Below, one piece after another: positions 44,940 to 57,400 of a stretch of 64,000 nucleotides of DNA. Made by a program: the position numbers and the translations under genes. The notes beneath the pieces were generated by a model. That model saw only the letters and a list, made by a program, of their open reading frames with translations, was not told the DNA's origin and made no database searches. Position 1 is the first letter of the stretch; each line of letters begins with the position of its first letter. The stretch lies in contig CM059584.1 of the NCBI GenBank assembly GCA_030407085.1, forward strand, positions 2,041,501 through 2,105,500. The letters run 5' to 3'. Origin of the DNA: Trichopria drosophilae (lineage: Eukaryota > Arthropoda > Insecta > Hymenoptera > Diapriidae).

Positions 44940-46716
44940 ATATAGCTTCAACAAATTTAATAATTTGTCACGAGCGATTGGGACACATAGGATAGCGTGC
45001 GATACGTGAGATGGCAGAAAAGGGCCTCATAAAAGGACTGCCAACCTTTAAAAAGATCGATATTTTCTGTGAATCATGTCAGCTTGGAAAATCGCATAGA
45101 CTGCTATTCAAGAAGGAAATTAAATGTAAAATCAAGACCAAGCCTGGTGAAAAAATGCATGTAGACGTATGCGGACCAATGTCGTGTGATTCAATTGGAG
45201 GATCAAGATATTTCCTGTTGTTCACAGATGATGCCACTAGTACCGCCATGTGTATTTCATGAAGAATAAATCTGAAGAGTGTGAAAAATTCAAGATTTTC
45301 GAGAAGATGATCGAAAATAAATTCGGTCGAAAAATGATATCGCTGTAATCGGACAATGGTTGCGAATTTGATAATCAAGAACTGAACAATTATCTTGAGA
45401 ACCGAGGAATTCAACGAGAACCGATTGCTCCATACTCACCAGAGCAGAATGGAAAAGCGGAACGCCAAAATCGGACGATTGTGGAAAGTGCGCGTACCAT
45501 GCTCATTGCGAAAAATCGACCTCTGTGTTTATGGGCAGAAGCTGTAAACTGCGCAGTGTACGTGCTCAACAAAACAGTCTGGACAAGTGGTGCAGTGACA
45601 CCGTATGAAGCCTGGTCTTTAAAACCTCCTGATTAAAGCATCTACGAATCTTTGGATCCGATGCGTACGTGCACATCCCAAAACAGTTTACCAATAAATT
45701 TGATGCTCGTGCTGAAAAGAAAATCTTTGTGGGATACAAAGACAATTCCTCAAATTATCGGTTCTATGATCCAAAAACGAGAAAAATCAGCATAGCTCGA
45801 GATGCCGTGTTTAATGAGAAACTCGAAACGACGCAGAAAAACTCGAAAAATAGTGAAGATAAAAATTAAGTGACTCTTCCGTTGCCACGTGCTTCGAGCG
45901 AAAACGACAACAATGCAAATGGTGAAAATGCGGAAGATGAGGAACAGGTTAACATTGAACCTGAGGACTCCGAAGAACGTGAGGAACACGATCCGGTTCA
46001 AGAACAGCCAAGAGTCCTTCGAAATCGCTCCACATTGCAGAGACCGAGTAGATACAGGCATGATGCAGATGTTGCCGAATTTATAATACCAATGTCATAC
46101 GAAGAGGCAACGGAAAGCACCGAAGCCAGGCAGTGGACAAGTGCTATCGAAGATGAGCTAAAAGCTCACGAAAAAAACAAAACTTGATCACTCGTAAAGA
46201 GAACACCGGATATGAGAGTAATTGACTCAAAGTGGGTGTTTCGAGTAAAAAATGCTGAAAATGAGAAGGATCGTCGATTCAAAGCACGATTCTGCTCGAG
46301 AGGCTTCCTACAAAGAGAAGGAATCGACTTTAAGGAAACCTTCTCACCTGTCGTGAGATATGACTCACTGAGAGTGCTCCTAACAAATATTGCAATCAAG
46401 GATCTCGAAATCATCCAATTCGATGTTAATACCGCATTTTTATATGGAAAATTAGAGGAAACAATTTTTTTGGAATTACCAAAAGGACTAAAAATGAAAG
46501 AAGACCCCAAGAAAGTAGTGTGTAAACTAGAAAAATCACTCTACGGGCTGAAACAAACACCAAGATGCTGGAATCAGCGATTCATGGAATTTCTGGAGAA
46601 ATTCAAGTTCAAAGAATCCGAAGCAGACAAGTGCGTATTTATTGAAAAATTTAAAAGTGACACTGTCTACCTTGCTCTCTTTGTTGACGTAGAAACTCTT
46701 AAAATAATTATCAAGC
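44940..46716 (+). pseudogene. Ty1/copia element 1, truncated
   Basis: Plus-strand order: GAG-pre-integrase (HERLGHIG, then FCESCQLGKSHRLLFK with the zinc-binding cysteines), integrase core with VDVCGPMSCDSIGG, stop codons at 45260 and 45346, SDNGCEFDNQEL with the second aspartate, then PYSPEQNGKAERQNRT with the glutamate. After a linker the RT runs from DSKWVFRVKNAENEKDRRFK through FSPVVRYDSLR, FDVNTAFLYG and SLYGLKQTPRCWN. It stops at LFVDV, inside the FVDD catalytic box, 27 bases before the LTR of the next Copia element. The rest of RT and RNase H is absent on the far side as well. Confidence 0.85.
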
Positions 46717-46974
46717 TGTTAATTATATACATTTATTCCCCTATACACATGTACATATTCTATACAGTCACTCCCTCTGTGCGAGTATACATGTACGAAG
46801 TAACTGATCCTAAGGGACACTTCCTACTTGAACGCGTATCAGTCAAGTACTCCATACTGTAAACACGAGCGTGTATATCTTTAGTAATTAGCTTTTCACC
46901 GTATCATATATTATATTAAATATATAAAGTGTTAACTCCGTCTACTTCAATCTAACCACTCCACAATCTCAACA
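46717..46974 (+). repeat. 5' LTR of Copia element 2
   Basis: Begins TGTTAATTATATACATTTAT and ends AATCTCAACA. The first 30 bases equal those of the 3' LTR; beyond that the two diverge strongly. TATATAAAG at about 46920 is a possible TATA box. Confidence 0.75.
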
Positions 46975-47110
46975 TGGCAGCAGAGCGTGGTTTCTCTATA
47001 GAGATTGGTAGACTTTAGTGAAATCGAAGCTGGCCGAGAAAACGTACGCGAATAAAGGAAGTCCAGAGCACGTGTCTCGCAATTGTGATAAAGAGCCCTT
47101 CAAAGTGAAA

Positions 47111-48708
47111 ATGTCATTGATCCGGTGTGACGACATCGCAATTCCGATTTTCGATGGTGGTGCAGACTACACGAATTGGAAAAAACGAATTATGAAATTT
47201 TTGGAGTACAAAAAGTGTAAAGAGGTAGCTGAACGCAAAAAAAACAGAGCAAGACAAAGACGAAGAGTGGTCATTTGCAAATATTAAGGCCACAAATTAC
47301 ATATACAGTGCCATATCTAACAGGCAACTCGAATATGTAAGCGAACTTGATTCGGCATATGAAATTCTGCAAAAGTTCGACGAGATGTATTTAAAACAAT
47401 CAACTGCATTGCAAATAGTATGTAGAAGCCGCCTGCAAAGCATGAAATTGCAAAATTATTCAGAGTTAAATACGTTTTTCGACGACTTTGAAAAAGCAGT
47501 CAATGAATTAGAACACGCCGGCGCAAGCATTTCTGAACATGAAAAACTTAATTACATGTTGAAAGCATTACCAACTGAATACAGTTATGTTGGAGATTTT
47601 ATAGACGTGCTGGAAGAAAAGGAAAGGACAGTCGACTATTTAAAAAATAAAATAAAATTGAAAGAGTTAAAGGAAAGAAATTTATCAACGCATGAAGAAA
47701 ATTCAAACGTGTTCATTGCTTCAAGGACACAAGGCGCTAAAAGTAAACAGACATGGTTCAAACACAATGAGAAGGAAGACCATGTATACAACAAACCAGC
47801 AACAAGTACGTTCCAAGGCCAAGGAAATTATCAAGTTCCAAGGGGACATTATCAACCAGCAAACAACAACAATCGTCGATTACAGAAATTTAGAAACCGG
47901 TATCGAGGCAGAGGAAGAGCCCAATACGTAAACAAAGAACTCAACGGAGGTAACTGCTTCGTAACAAGTAGCGTAAACAATCTGAATATGTATAATAAAA
48001 ATAAAAGTGAAATAATTTGGGTTTTAGATAGTGGCTGCACAAATCATATAATAAATAATGATCAATTTTTCGATAATTATATAACATTAAAGCAGCCCGC
48101 CGCAATTAAATTAGGTGATGGGCATCCTTTGTTAGCAACAAAAGTCGGAACAATAATTGTAAAATTTTCAGTTTATAACAAAATAACAGAAGTAAAGATT
48201 CCAAATGTGTTTTACATTAAAGATATGAAATCAAATCTACTAAGCTATGGTAAAGTTAATCGTGATCATAAAATTATTTCTGAAAATGGTAAATGTAAAA
48301 TTTATTGCAAAAACTCAAAGAAATTAATTGCAATAGCGAATCAAACAAACGACGATATGTACAAAATAACAGGTATCGCAAAATTAAATGAAAACAAAGC
48401 GGATATGAAAGTCAATAATACAGTAGGTATAAGTAGTAAACCAGGAATTACTCTTAAAGAAAAATGGCACCGCAAACTTGGTCATGTTAATTTCAAATAT
48501 TTAAATTTACTATGTAAACATAACTTAGTCGAAGGTATACCTAATCAATTGGAAACAGAGTTCATGAAATGTGCAACGTGCATTGAAAATAAAATGCATA
48601 ACATACCTTTTGAAAATAACAGGACCAAAGCTAGGGATATTCTTGAAATAATTCACACAGATTTAAATGGCCCACATTCTACGACTGGAAATTGTGGAGA
48701 AAAATATT
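47111..48708 (+). pseudogene. Copia element 2 gag-protease-integrase part, frameshifted
   Basis: The ATG at 47111 starts a gag frame (DIAIPIFDGGADYTNWKKRI, typical Copia gag opening) that ends early after an eight-A run. The following gag text (NRQLEYVSELDSAYEILQKF) continues in another frame, open from before 47385 to the insertion. Gag ends in an RGRG-rich segment (RNRYRGRGRAQY) instead of a CCHC knuckle. Protease has WVLDSGCTNHI. GAG-pre-integrase has WHRKLGHVNF, then CATCIENKMH, and integrase has IIHTDLNGP with the first aspartate, after which the 48709 insertion intervenes. Confidence 0.85.
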
Positions 48709-48941
48709 TTTCTTCACACCGGGAGGAAAGCAGCAACTTTCCTCCCGCAAGCGGAAGGAAAGATGCCGCTTATCCTCCCGGCCATAAAGAAAAATCGTAT
48801 ACTTCCCTCGGGAAGTAAAAAAGAATGCCTCAGACTACATGTTTTTCACCCTCGGCTTCACCTCGGGTAAAAATTACACGCAGCCTGAGGCATTCTTTAT
48901 TTTACCTCCCTCGTTGAGTAATATACTATTATTTCATTCAT
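48709..48941. mobile_element. Small foldback insertion in the Copia integrase
   Basis: It interrupts the integrase between GNCGEKYF and SFIDDYSK. It contains a GGGAGGAAAG / CTTTCCTCCC hairpin and a second inverted pair, AAAGAATGCCTCAG (about 48818) against CTGAGGCATTCTTT (about 48886). Rich in CCTCCC/GGGAGG. Similar GGGAGGAAAATCGT motifs occur at 42110. Boundaries approximate. Confidence 0.65.
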
Positions 48942-49064
48942 AGACGATTATAGCAAAATAAGTAAAATATTCTGTATAAAAAGTAAAAATCAAGCATTTG
49001 AGTATTTCAAAGAATACATAAATGAAGTAGAAAACCTGACAGGTAAACGAGTAAAGAAGCTTAG

Positions 49065-51245
49065 GTGCGTAATGGACGCGAATATGTGAATGAAAACATT
49101 CATACACTTTTAAAAGATAAGGGTATTCAATTAGACGCGTGTCCCCCCTATGTACATCAGCTCAACGGTACAGCTGAGAGATTCAATCGGTCCATCATGG
49201 ACATGTCAAGGTGCTTGCTGGCTGAGGCAAAAGTCCATAGAAGTTTCTGGCCTGAACTAGTACAGACAGCATCATATTTAAAAAATAGGAGTTTAGCCAA
49301 CACAATAGAACAAAAAACCCCGTATGAAATATTTTTCAAAGAAAAACCTAATGTATCGAACTTAAGAATGTATGGCAGCAGAGTGTATGTGAAGACACCG
49401 AAAGAAAAATTGAAATCTAAATGGCATAAACGAGCTCAACAAGGAATACTACTTGGTTATACAAAAGTAGGTTATAGGGTCCTTATAAACAACAAAGTTA
49501 TTGTTGCAAAACATGTAGAAATGATTGAAGATGTTCCATGTATAGGATTAAGCACCGAGTCAGACAATGAAGACATTGAGCAAAATCAGCCTGGTGCCAA
49601 GGAAGACCAGAATGTCAGCGAAAACGACTCAGAAGAAGAAAAATACGAAGAAACGCCTAAACTTAGGAGATCTCACAGGGAAAGAAAACCAGTTTATAAA
49701 GACGACTATGTATATAACGTGATGTATGCAAATTATTGCTCCGTCATAAATCCTCAAACTTACGAAGAAGCAATAACAGGTCCGCAAACTAAAGAATGGA
49801 AAAATGCAATGGACAAGGAAATTAGAAGTCTTAATGAAAACAATACGTGGACACAAGTTGAAAGACCCGAAAAGAAAAATATAATAGATGTAAAATGGCT
49901 GTATAAACAGAAGGGAAATGGCACAAATAAAGCTCGATTAGTTGCCAGAGGTTTTCAACAACGGAATGAAATAGACAACACATACTCGCCTGCATTCAAG
50001 ATGCAAACATTAAAAATTTTACTTTCGTACGGATATCAAAAGGAATTACACATCGATCAAATGGATGTGGAGACAGCTTTCCTTAATGGAAAAATCACCA
50101 GTGAAGTATACGTGCATCAACCTATGGGATACCAGGATGGTACTGAGCGAGTCTATCAGCTACATAAGTCCTTATACGGTTTAAAAGAAAGTCCACGACA
50201 ATGGTACGAATGTTTTCATAGTTTTTTAGAGACGTTAGGATTTAAGCGAAATAATGTAGACTATTGTTTGTGTTGTAAAAAAGGTAAAAATGATACGATT
50301 TACATTTTACTGTTTGTAGACGATTTGTTAATTGCGAGCAAAAATCAAGAAAGTATTAATAGTGTTAAAAGAAAATTATCAATGAGATTTAAAATGAAAG
50401 ACATGGGTATATTAAAAAACTATATAGGAATAGATATCGAATACAATAAATTAACTCTAAGTCAACAAAGATATATAGAAGAGTTAGCCGAAAAATATGA
50501 TGTTACACAATCTAGATTATATGCGACACCCATGGAAACAAATTTAAAATTAGAACCAGCCGAAATCGCACAATGTAATGTTAACTATAGAAATTTAATA
50601 GGTGCATTATTATATATTAGCACATGTACCAGACCTGCCATTTCGTTCAGCGTAAATTACTTAAGCAGATTCCAACAAAGCTATAGTAGTACTCACTTTA
50701 GATATGCAATAAGAGTTCTAAAATATCTGTATAAGACTAAGGAATTGAAATTAGTGTATCGTAAGACAAATAATTGTGAGCTTTTGTATTGCTTCGTTGA
50801 CTCAGACTGGGCAGGTGACATAGTTGACAGGAAGTCAACTACAGGATACGTAGTTAGATTATTCGGAAATACTATCTTCTGGAAGTCTCGCAAACAAAAT
50901 TCAGTCACAAAATCATCCACATTTGCAGAATATGTTGCTCTATCAGAAGCAGTAACTGAAATATTATGTATTAAAGAAATATTAAAAACATTTGATATAG
51001 AAATAAGAAACCCAGTCCGAATATACGAAGACAATGCAGGAGCCGCAGCAATAGCTAAAAATGGAAATTATACTAAAAACTCGAAACATATTGAGGTACA
51101 TTACCACTACGTTCATGAAAATTGTGTTAATAAAACAATAGAAGTTATAAAAATCAAGTCGGAACAAAATCTAGCAGAATTACTAACGAAATCATTAGGC
51201 AAAGAAAGATTTGTTAGACTGCGATTGTTATTAAGCGTAATATGA
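49065..51245 (+). pseudogene. Copia element 2 integrase end-RT-RNase H frame
   Basis: A 726-codon open frame. It starts in the integrase at NGREYVNENI, just after the lost base that removes the catalytic aspartate of CDNG. It continues with PPYVHQLNGTAERFNRSIMD (glutamate of the catalytic triad), KNRSLANT, a linker, RT with VDVETAFLNGKITSEVYVHQ, SLYGLKESPRQWY and LLFVDDLLIAS, and RNase H with CFVDSDWAGDIVDRKSTTGY, VALSEAVTEI, YEDNAGAAAIAKN and a HIEVHYHYV segment. All RT and RNase H catalytic residues are present, so this part has decayed little. No independent start is likely, because it was made as part of a polyprotein. Confidence 0.88.
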
Positions 51246-51306
51246 TAAGGAAATTTATAGTAAAACAAAGGGGCTCTAAGGTATAGGACATAAATGTAAG
51301 AAGGCG

Positions 51307-51527
51307 TGTTAATTATATACATTTATTCCCCTATACGCGCCTCGGATTATTCTACATGCAGTAAGAGAGGGAAGTCAGTCTCGCGTCAAACACGGAAAAG
51401 AGAACACGATCCGCGCCAAACTCTATGAAAGTCACGTGTTAAATAAAATTTTGTTTATCTGCTAGAAAAGGACTCATTTATTTCTCATACCTGTTCACAC
51501 AACTCTCATATCGTAGAAACTTTAACA
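51307..51527 (+). repeat. 3' LTR of Copia element 2
   Basis: Begins TGTTAATTATATACATTTAT and ends CTTTAACA, preceded by purine-rich GTAAGAAGGCG. Apart from the first 30 bases it is poorly alignable to the 5' LTR; it contains AAATAAAATT as possible poly(A) signal. Confidence 0.7.
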
Positions 51528-52064
51528 GTTAGCAAGAAATTTCTCTTTCTTTTTAAATATTTTCCATTGAAATCGAAGATACCGATTTCGAGATATATCG
51601 GTATTTATTATTAATATTAAAAAAAAATTAAGAATTTATAAATTTTATTAATATTGCTTAATATATTCTTAAAGTACGATAAATGCCTTCTCACTGCATT
51701 AATCCTATTAAAAAACGAAAGCATAAGCCAAGTAAACTTCGTCCTGTTTCTGCTACTTTGAGGTAAAAAATTCCTTCTTTGCCAAAAGGATCTAAAATTT
51801 ATACTTCCTGTAACTGGACCCTTAATGATTCAATGAAAAACTTCTTCCTCAAAAATCGAGAATCTTCTTAAAATTAATTAAGTTGTCCAAGAGATTTGAT
51901 GCACTTTGTATCCATACATGTGAGAGCAATTCTTTTGTCGGGAATATTTAAAACTTCATTAAATTGAACGTATTATTGCGAAAGCATTCGAGAAATCCGC
52001 CGAGACGGATCGTTTGCGCTAATTTGCTCTGCGCATTGGCGCACAGCTTTCAGTCGTTCGGACA
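51528..52064. other. No gene seen between Copia LTR and foldback
   Basis: The missing half of Copia element 1 is not found here, so its loss is not explained simply by the insertion of element 2. No other structure supported. Confidence 0.4.
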
Positions 52065-53307
52065 CCCTACTGGAAGTAAACGGATTCAAACCCTATCCGT
52101 ATTAATACTTCGGCTATCCGTTTATATACGTTTGATAACGTTTCAATACATTTTTAACCTCTTGTATCCGAAGGCTATCCGTGACTAATCCGTCCGTATC
52201 CACGTCCAACATTAATTTATTCCCGACGTCTGCCGCGGATCGCACACGAGTCCGTTCCAATACTTTCCTATCCGCGCATATCTGCGATTTGCAAATTACA
52301 TTTCTAATCCGTCGTGATCCGCCGTTTCTATCCGTCTACCAATCCGCATGTATCGTCTTTTATCCGTCCCGATCCGTTTTCGAGCCTATACGTTTCAATC
52401 CGCCGGTTTTAATGCGCGTTTCTATACGCGCGTATCCGCGAGCAACTTTAAATATTTCTCGACGACTGCCGCGGATCGCACACGAGTCCGTTCCAATACA
52501 TTCCTATCCGCGATTCGCAAGTTACATTTCTAATCCGTCGTGATCCGCGGGTTTCTTGGCCATCAATAACTATGTGCATGAACAAGCATGCACAACAATA
52601 AAACGATTAATCATACTTGTTTATGCATATTGAAGGCCAATCATTGTGCATTTATTAATCATAAATCGTTTTTCATGAGTACACCAGCGAATAGAAGCGT
52701 ATATGGTACTTTTCTATCTGTAGGAAAATAGTAACGGATACAGTTTTACGGATAGAAGTGGATAAAAGTATCCAAACGAATTGGAACGGACAGAACTTTC
52801 CTACCCGAGGCTGATAAGTGCGGATAGAGTCATACGGATAAAAAAGGATAAAAGTATATAAACGATTAGAAGCGGATAGAATTTTCGTATACGCGGGCGG
52901 ATATATACGGATAAATATTGATAGAGTTTTACGGATAAAAAAGGATATAGTGTACAAACGAATAGAAGCGGATAGAATGTTCGTATACGCTGGCGGATAT
53001 ATGCGGATAAATATTGACTCAGTTTCTAAGGATTCTGACAGATGAAAGTATTTATGCAAATAGAAATGGATAAAAACAGGTGCACACTCGGTGCCATATC
53101 ACGGATAGATACGGATAGACACAGATTCGACAGGCTCATATTAGAACGGATTGAGGCGGATCAATTTTCCATTCCACGGATCCAGAACGTATTCAGTGTT
53201 GACGGACAACAACCGATTGAAAAGAATGCAAAGTGGGCATTCAAACGGATACAAATTTTCTATCCGTTTGAATCCGTTATTTTTTATCCGTTTACTTCCA
53301 GTAGGGC
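52065..53307. mobile_element. Foldback element with TATCCGT motif arrays
   Basis: Left CCCTACTGGAAGTAAACGGA and right TCCGTTTACTTCCAGTAGGG are inverted. The left arm is a run of degenerate TATCCGT units (with ATCCGTC, TATACG variants) and the right arm carries the inverse, ACGGATA/CGGATAGA, with matching short blocks. Part of the left arm (GCCGCGGATCGCACACGAGT) is duplicated directly at about 52230 and 52468. No target duplication recognised. Non-coding. Confidence 0.8.
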
Positions 53308-53733
53308 AAGAGCACTTATAGTAATTCAAAATGGAATAATTCAAAAACAAAACAAAAAGACATCTTGAAACTTACTAGTCTCATAGGAAAAAAGCTCAGC
53401 TTTCATTCTAGACTATTTTTAAAGCAATAAAACATACCCTTCGTTATGAAAAAGCAAATTTTATCATTATTTTGCAAAAATATGGGTCTAATTTTTATTT
53501 TAACAAAATTTAAATATAATCAACATAAAGATTTTTTTAAAATAAACAAAAAAGATCTGATGTAAAATTGAATGAAATGAAATTTATACCATTCATTACT
53601 ATTTGGTAGGGCAACGATTCAACCAATTTTGAGCTTTATCCGATGACATTGATTTTTTAGATTGGACCGCTTGAGAAATTTTGCCCCATATGTATGTTAC
53701 CAACGGTTGAATTTACCGGGCTCTATTAAGTCG
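53308..53733. other. No gene seen
   Basis: AT-rich sequence between the foldback and the Fuzzy promoter region. Confidence 0.4.
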
Positions 53734-53749
53734 TGACGTCACGGCCAAT
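53734..53749 (+). promoter_or_regulatory. FUZ: CRE palindrome and CCAAT box upstream of Fuzzy
   Basis: TGACGTCA (53734-53741) followed by CCAAT (53745-53749), about 730 bases upstream of the Fuzzy ATG. This could be a distal promoter element; function not shown. Confidence 0.4.
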
Positions 53750-54471
53750 CACACTGCGCTCTCACTCCTCAAACGTTTTTTCGCAATTTTAATAATTATT
53801 AAATAAATAATCGCATTGTTAATGTAAGTTTTCGTTATTATTAGGTGAACCTTGAAAATATAAACTATTTAAATATGATTTTATTCTACATTTCGATTTT
53901 TACAGTTACGTACATGACAACCGGAAGAGAAAGATTTATTACAGCATGTGCAAATAGAACAGAACATTTGAAGTGTATTTTTAAAATTCGATATTAGTGT
54001 TGAAGTTATAAAATAATATTTCCTTTTGTTTCACAATATTCACTCATTCTTATTTACATTTCGCTTTTGACTCTTTTTTTAACGACGCACAATATTTGGC
54101 GGTAGCGATAAACGTTATAATAATGCCACACCTAATCCCGTTGTAAGAAAACGATGTGTAATCGAATACAAATAAAAATTGGAAAAATAAAAATACACCA
54201 AATTTTCACTAATAATTGAAAAACATTCACAATATAAATCGAAATCGGAATTTAATACTGAAAAAACGACAATACGCGTTAGTGTTTTCGGTTGTGTCCG
54301 CATTTCCGTTTCCGGCTGAGCCTCTCAATCGTTCATTCACTGATCACAAACGGTCATTCTTTGGCGTTCTTTCGTTTGGTTAGTTTCGGGTACGTTCGCT
54401 TGGATGTATAGCAATTTCAAATTATTTGTTGATAGTATTAAATATATTACAAATTTTAAAGACTAACGGAA

Positions 54472-57400
54472 ATGACGGCGTACGTCGTTTGTTTATCGTC
54501 ATCGGGAGGAATTCCTCTTTTCTCAAGGAAAAAGGGCGATGGTGATCCGGTACGTATTCTCTTTAATCATTTACTTTCATTGTCTTTATTTCAGTTTATT
54601 TATAAAATTCTTAGACTTTCTTTGTCAATATCAATTATCACCAGTAGACGCTGATAAATTATGATGTATCAATGTATCTAATTTAGTTATTGTGTTAACA
54701 TCCATTTCTTCATTAATTTACATCTGCAATTGTATCTTATATCTCCGATAGAGTGGCAATCGGAAAAGACCACTTCAGAAATGTACCTTCTATGTGCACT
54801 GTAACAAATTCATAATGAAATTGTCCACATACAGAGTATCCGCAAACCAAATGATCAAATTAACACAGTCGCTAGAGGAGGAAAAACTGAATCGAAAAGT
54901 CCTGAAGCATTTTTCGATTAAATAAATAATAAACCCACAAAACTTTGGTCGATTTTTGTAAAAATTGATTTCTTTTGATAAAAATTAAACTGACTTATAG
55001 GATTCTTGCCAAATGAAGTAAAATTAAAAATGTTGGAATAAACAAATGTTAATTTACAGACTGTCATGAATCCGAAACCTTAAATTTACTCTCTCATTGT
55101 TTTATTTAATAATAATTTCAATTAAACTGTTGGTAATTGAGATAATAACTTTTTCGATCAGTTTTTAAAGTATTAAATTATTCTTTTATTTTTCTCAGCT
55201 GGTAACTAAATTTGGAAAGAAGTTATTTAATGTAATACGCTTCTTTAAAATTCACGATTTGAGAAACGTGTGTTATGCATTCTTTAAGCCAGTAAACGAA
55301 AATTGTTAGGAATTATTATTAAATAAAACAATGCGAGAGTAAATTTAAGGTTTCGGATTCATGACAGTCTAAATTAACATCTGATTAATCCAAAATCAAT
55401 TAAAAATTTTTAATTTTACTTCATTTGGCAAAAATTCTATACGTCAGTTTAATTTTTATCAAAAGAAAACAATTTTTACAAAAATCGACCAAAGTTTTGT
55501 GGGTTTATTATTTATTTAATCGAAAAATGCTTCAGGACTTTTCGATTCAGTTTTTCCTCCTCTAACGACTGTCTTAACCCCTTCGTTGGCACAGAAAATT
55601 CTACAAAAAGTGCCCAGAATGGCAGGAATCTTTTCATCGCCATTTCGACTCCAACCCGTATTGAAGGGCTCTCGAGGTCGCTGATTACGAATTTGAACTA
55701 AAAATTTACAAATTCAAAATGGCGAATCCAATATGGTGGCCGAAAATGAAAAAAATTACTTGATTGTGATGAAATTTGTTACTCTGAGGTTTTCAAGGTT
55801 GCTGCTTGCGAATGTGAATCCACCATCTTGAATTTTGAAATTTCAAGCTTGAATTCGTAATTAGCAACCCCGAAAACCCCTGAGTAACGAATTTCGTTAC
55901 TATCGAGTAACTTTTTTAATTTTTTTTTCATTTTCGGCCGCCTTATTGCATCCGCCATTTTGAATTTTTAAATTCAAATTTAAACTTGTTCCTGATTGTT
56001 TTACTTCAAAATTATTCACATATTTTGATTTATTTTGTTTTTCGTTTCAAAATGGCGTCTAAACGTTGAAAATTTCTGAAAGTGAAGAAAATGCTATAAT
56101 TTCGGATCTCCTAGGTTTTCTTTGTAGTAAAATCGTACAAATAAGTTATTACGAATTTTGTATGACCTATTTTGATTTACGGAAGCAGTAATATAGTCCA
56201 ATTTCAAGATGGCGACTGTCACAAAAACCATTTATATAATCAAAAAAATCTTAAGAATAATGTTGACTTTAAAATCTGAGTGGAATACCATAGTATTTTT
56301 CCTATTCCAGAAATGTGAAATTTTACATAACGGGTTCGCCATATTGGATCCGCCATTTTGAATTTCGGTAAACTGACTCAAGATTTGATTGCATTTTTTT
56401 TTAATTTTTATTTTATACATAAAACGATGCTGAAATCCATGTGCAAATTGTGCACATTTGGGACTTAAAGGGTTAAATAGAAAAAAACGGGTGTGCGCAC
56501 TAGTGCGTCAATGCCAACGAAAGGGATACTTTGATCATTTGGTTTGCGGACACCCTATATAACGGTAATTTTACAAAGTTCATTGTAATTTTCCAATGCT
56601 TGATGTAGTAAATTTCCAACGAGCTTGTAAAATTACCATTATATATGGGTAAATTTACTATATTAAGCAATTTTTTATAGTAGGAACATTATGAAGGCTG
56701 CTGAGTACTAAGCGATATTTACCTCAGGCTCGATTATTTTAATCTGCACTGTCTGCTGACAATGCAAGGGCATGAGTGAAAATGCATGGTTTGTTTCAAA
56801 TCTCCTATAGAATGTGACAAGGAGCATTTCTGAAGTGCAGTTTTCATTAGTATTAATATTTAGTACAAGCAAGTAATCAGTCAAAAGGGAATAAAATATT
56901 AAGCATCTTTTCAATCTTTGAAACATTTTCTGAACTCTAAACAAAAAATAATAAATTGAATTAATATTAATCGATGTAAAATATTGAAATTATTCATGGG
57001 GCTCTACTATTTTCAGATGACATTTTCAAAAATGGCATCCTTAAACGGAATTCACATGTTTTTGAAAACGCACGACATAGAACTATTAAATGCAGACATG
57101 CCAGATACCACAGTTGCATGGAAGGAATTTAAAGACTATGTTACGCTAATAGTAATTGCTAGCGGCACTACAAAACGAGTATTAGACAGATTTTTAAATA
57201 TAGTATTTGATGCCATGGTGTTAATGGTTGGTCTAAATGATATTAAAAATCCAAGAAGTATTGAACGATTGAAACGGGATTTGAAAGCATGTAATGCTAT
57301 TATTGATAAACTATTGGAGTGTTTGGATATTGGTGACAAGTCTAATGCAAGAACAGATTTGTTAGATATGACCGAATTCACGTATTATGAGAATTATCAT

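Larger units (their letters stand above)
46717..51527 (+). mobile_element. Ty1/copia element 2, near full length
   Basis: A 5' LTR (46717-46974) is followed by a primer-binding region (TGGCAGCAGAGCGTGG), gag, protease, integrase, RT, RNase H, a purine-rich stretch, and a 3' LTR (51307-51527). Integrase before RT is the Copia order. It is disabled by a frameshift in an A-run in gag (about 47233), a 230-base insertion in integrase (48709-48941) and a one-base loss at the integrase CDNG motif (about 49067). The RT-RNase H part is uninterrupted. Confidence 0.9.
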
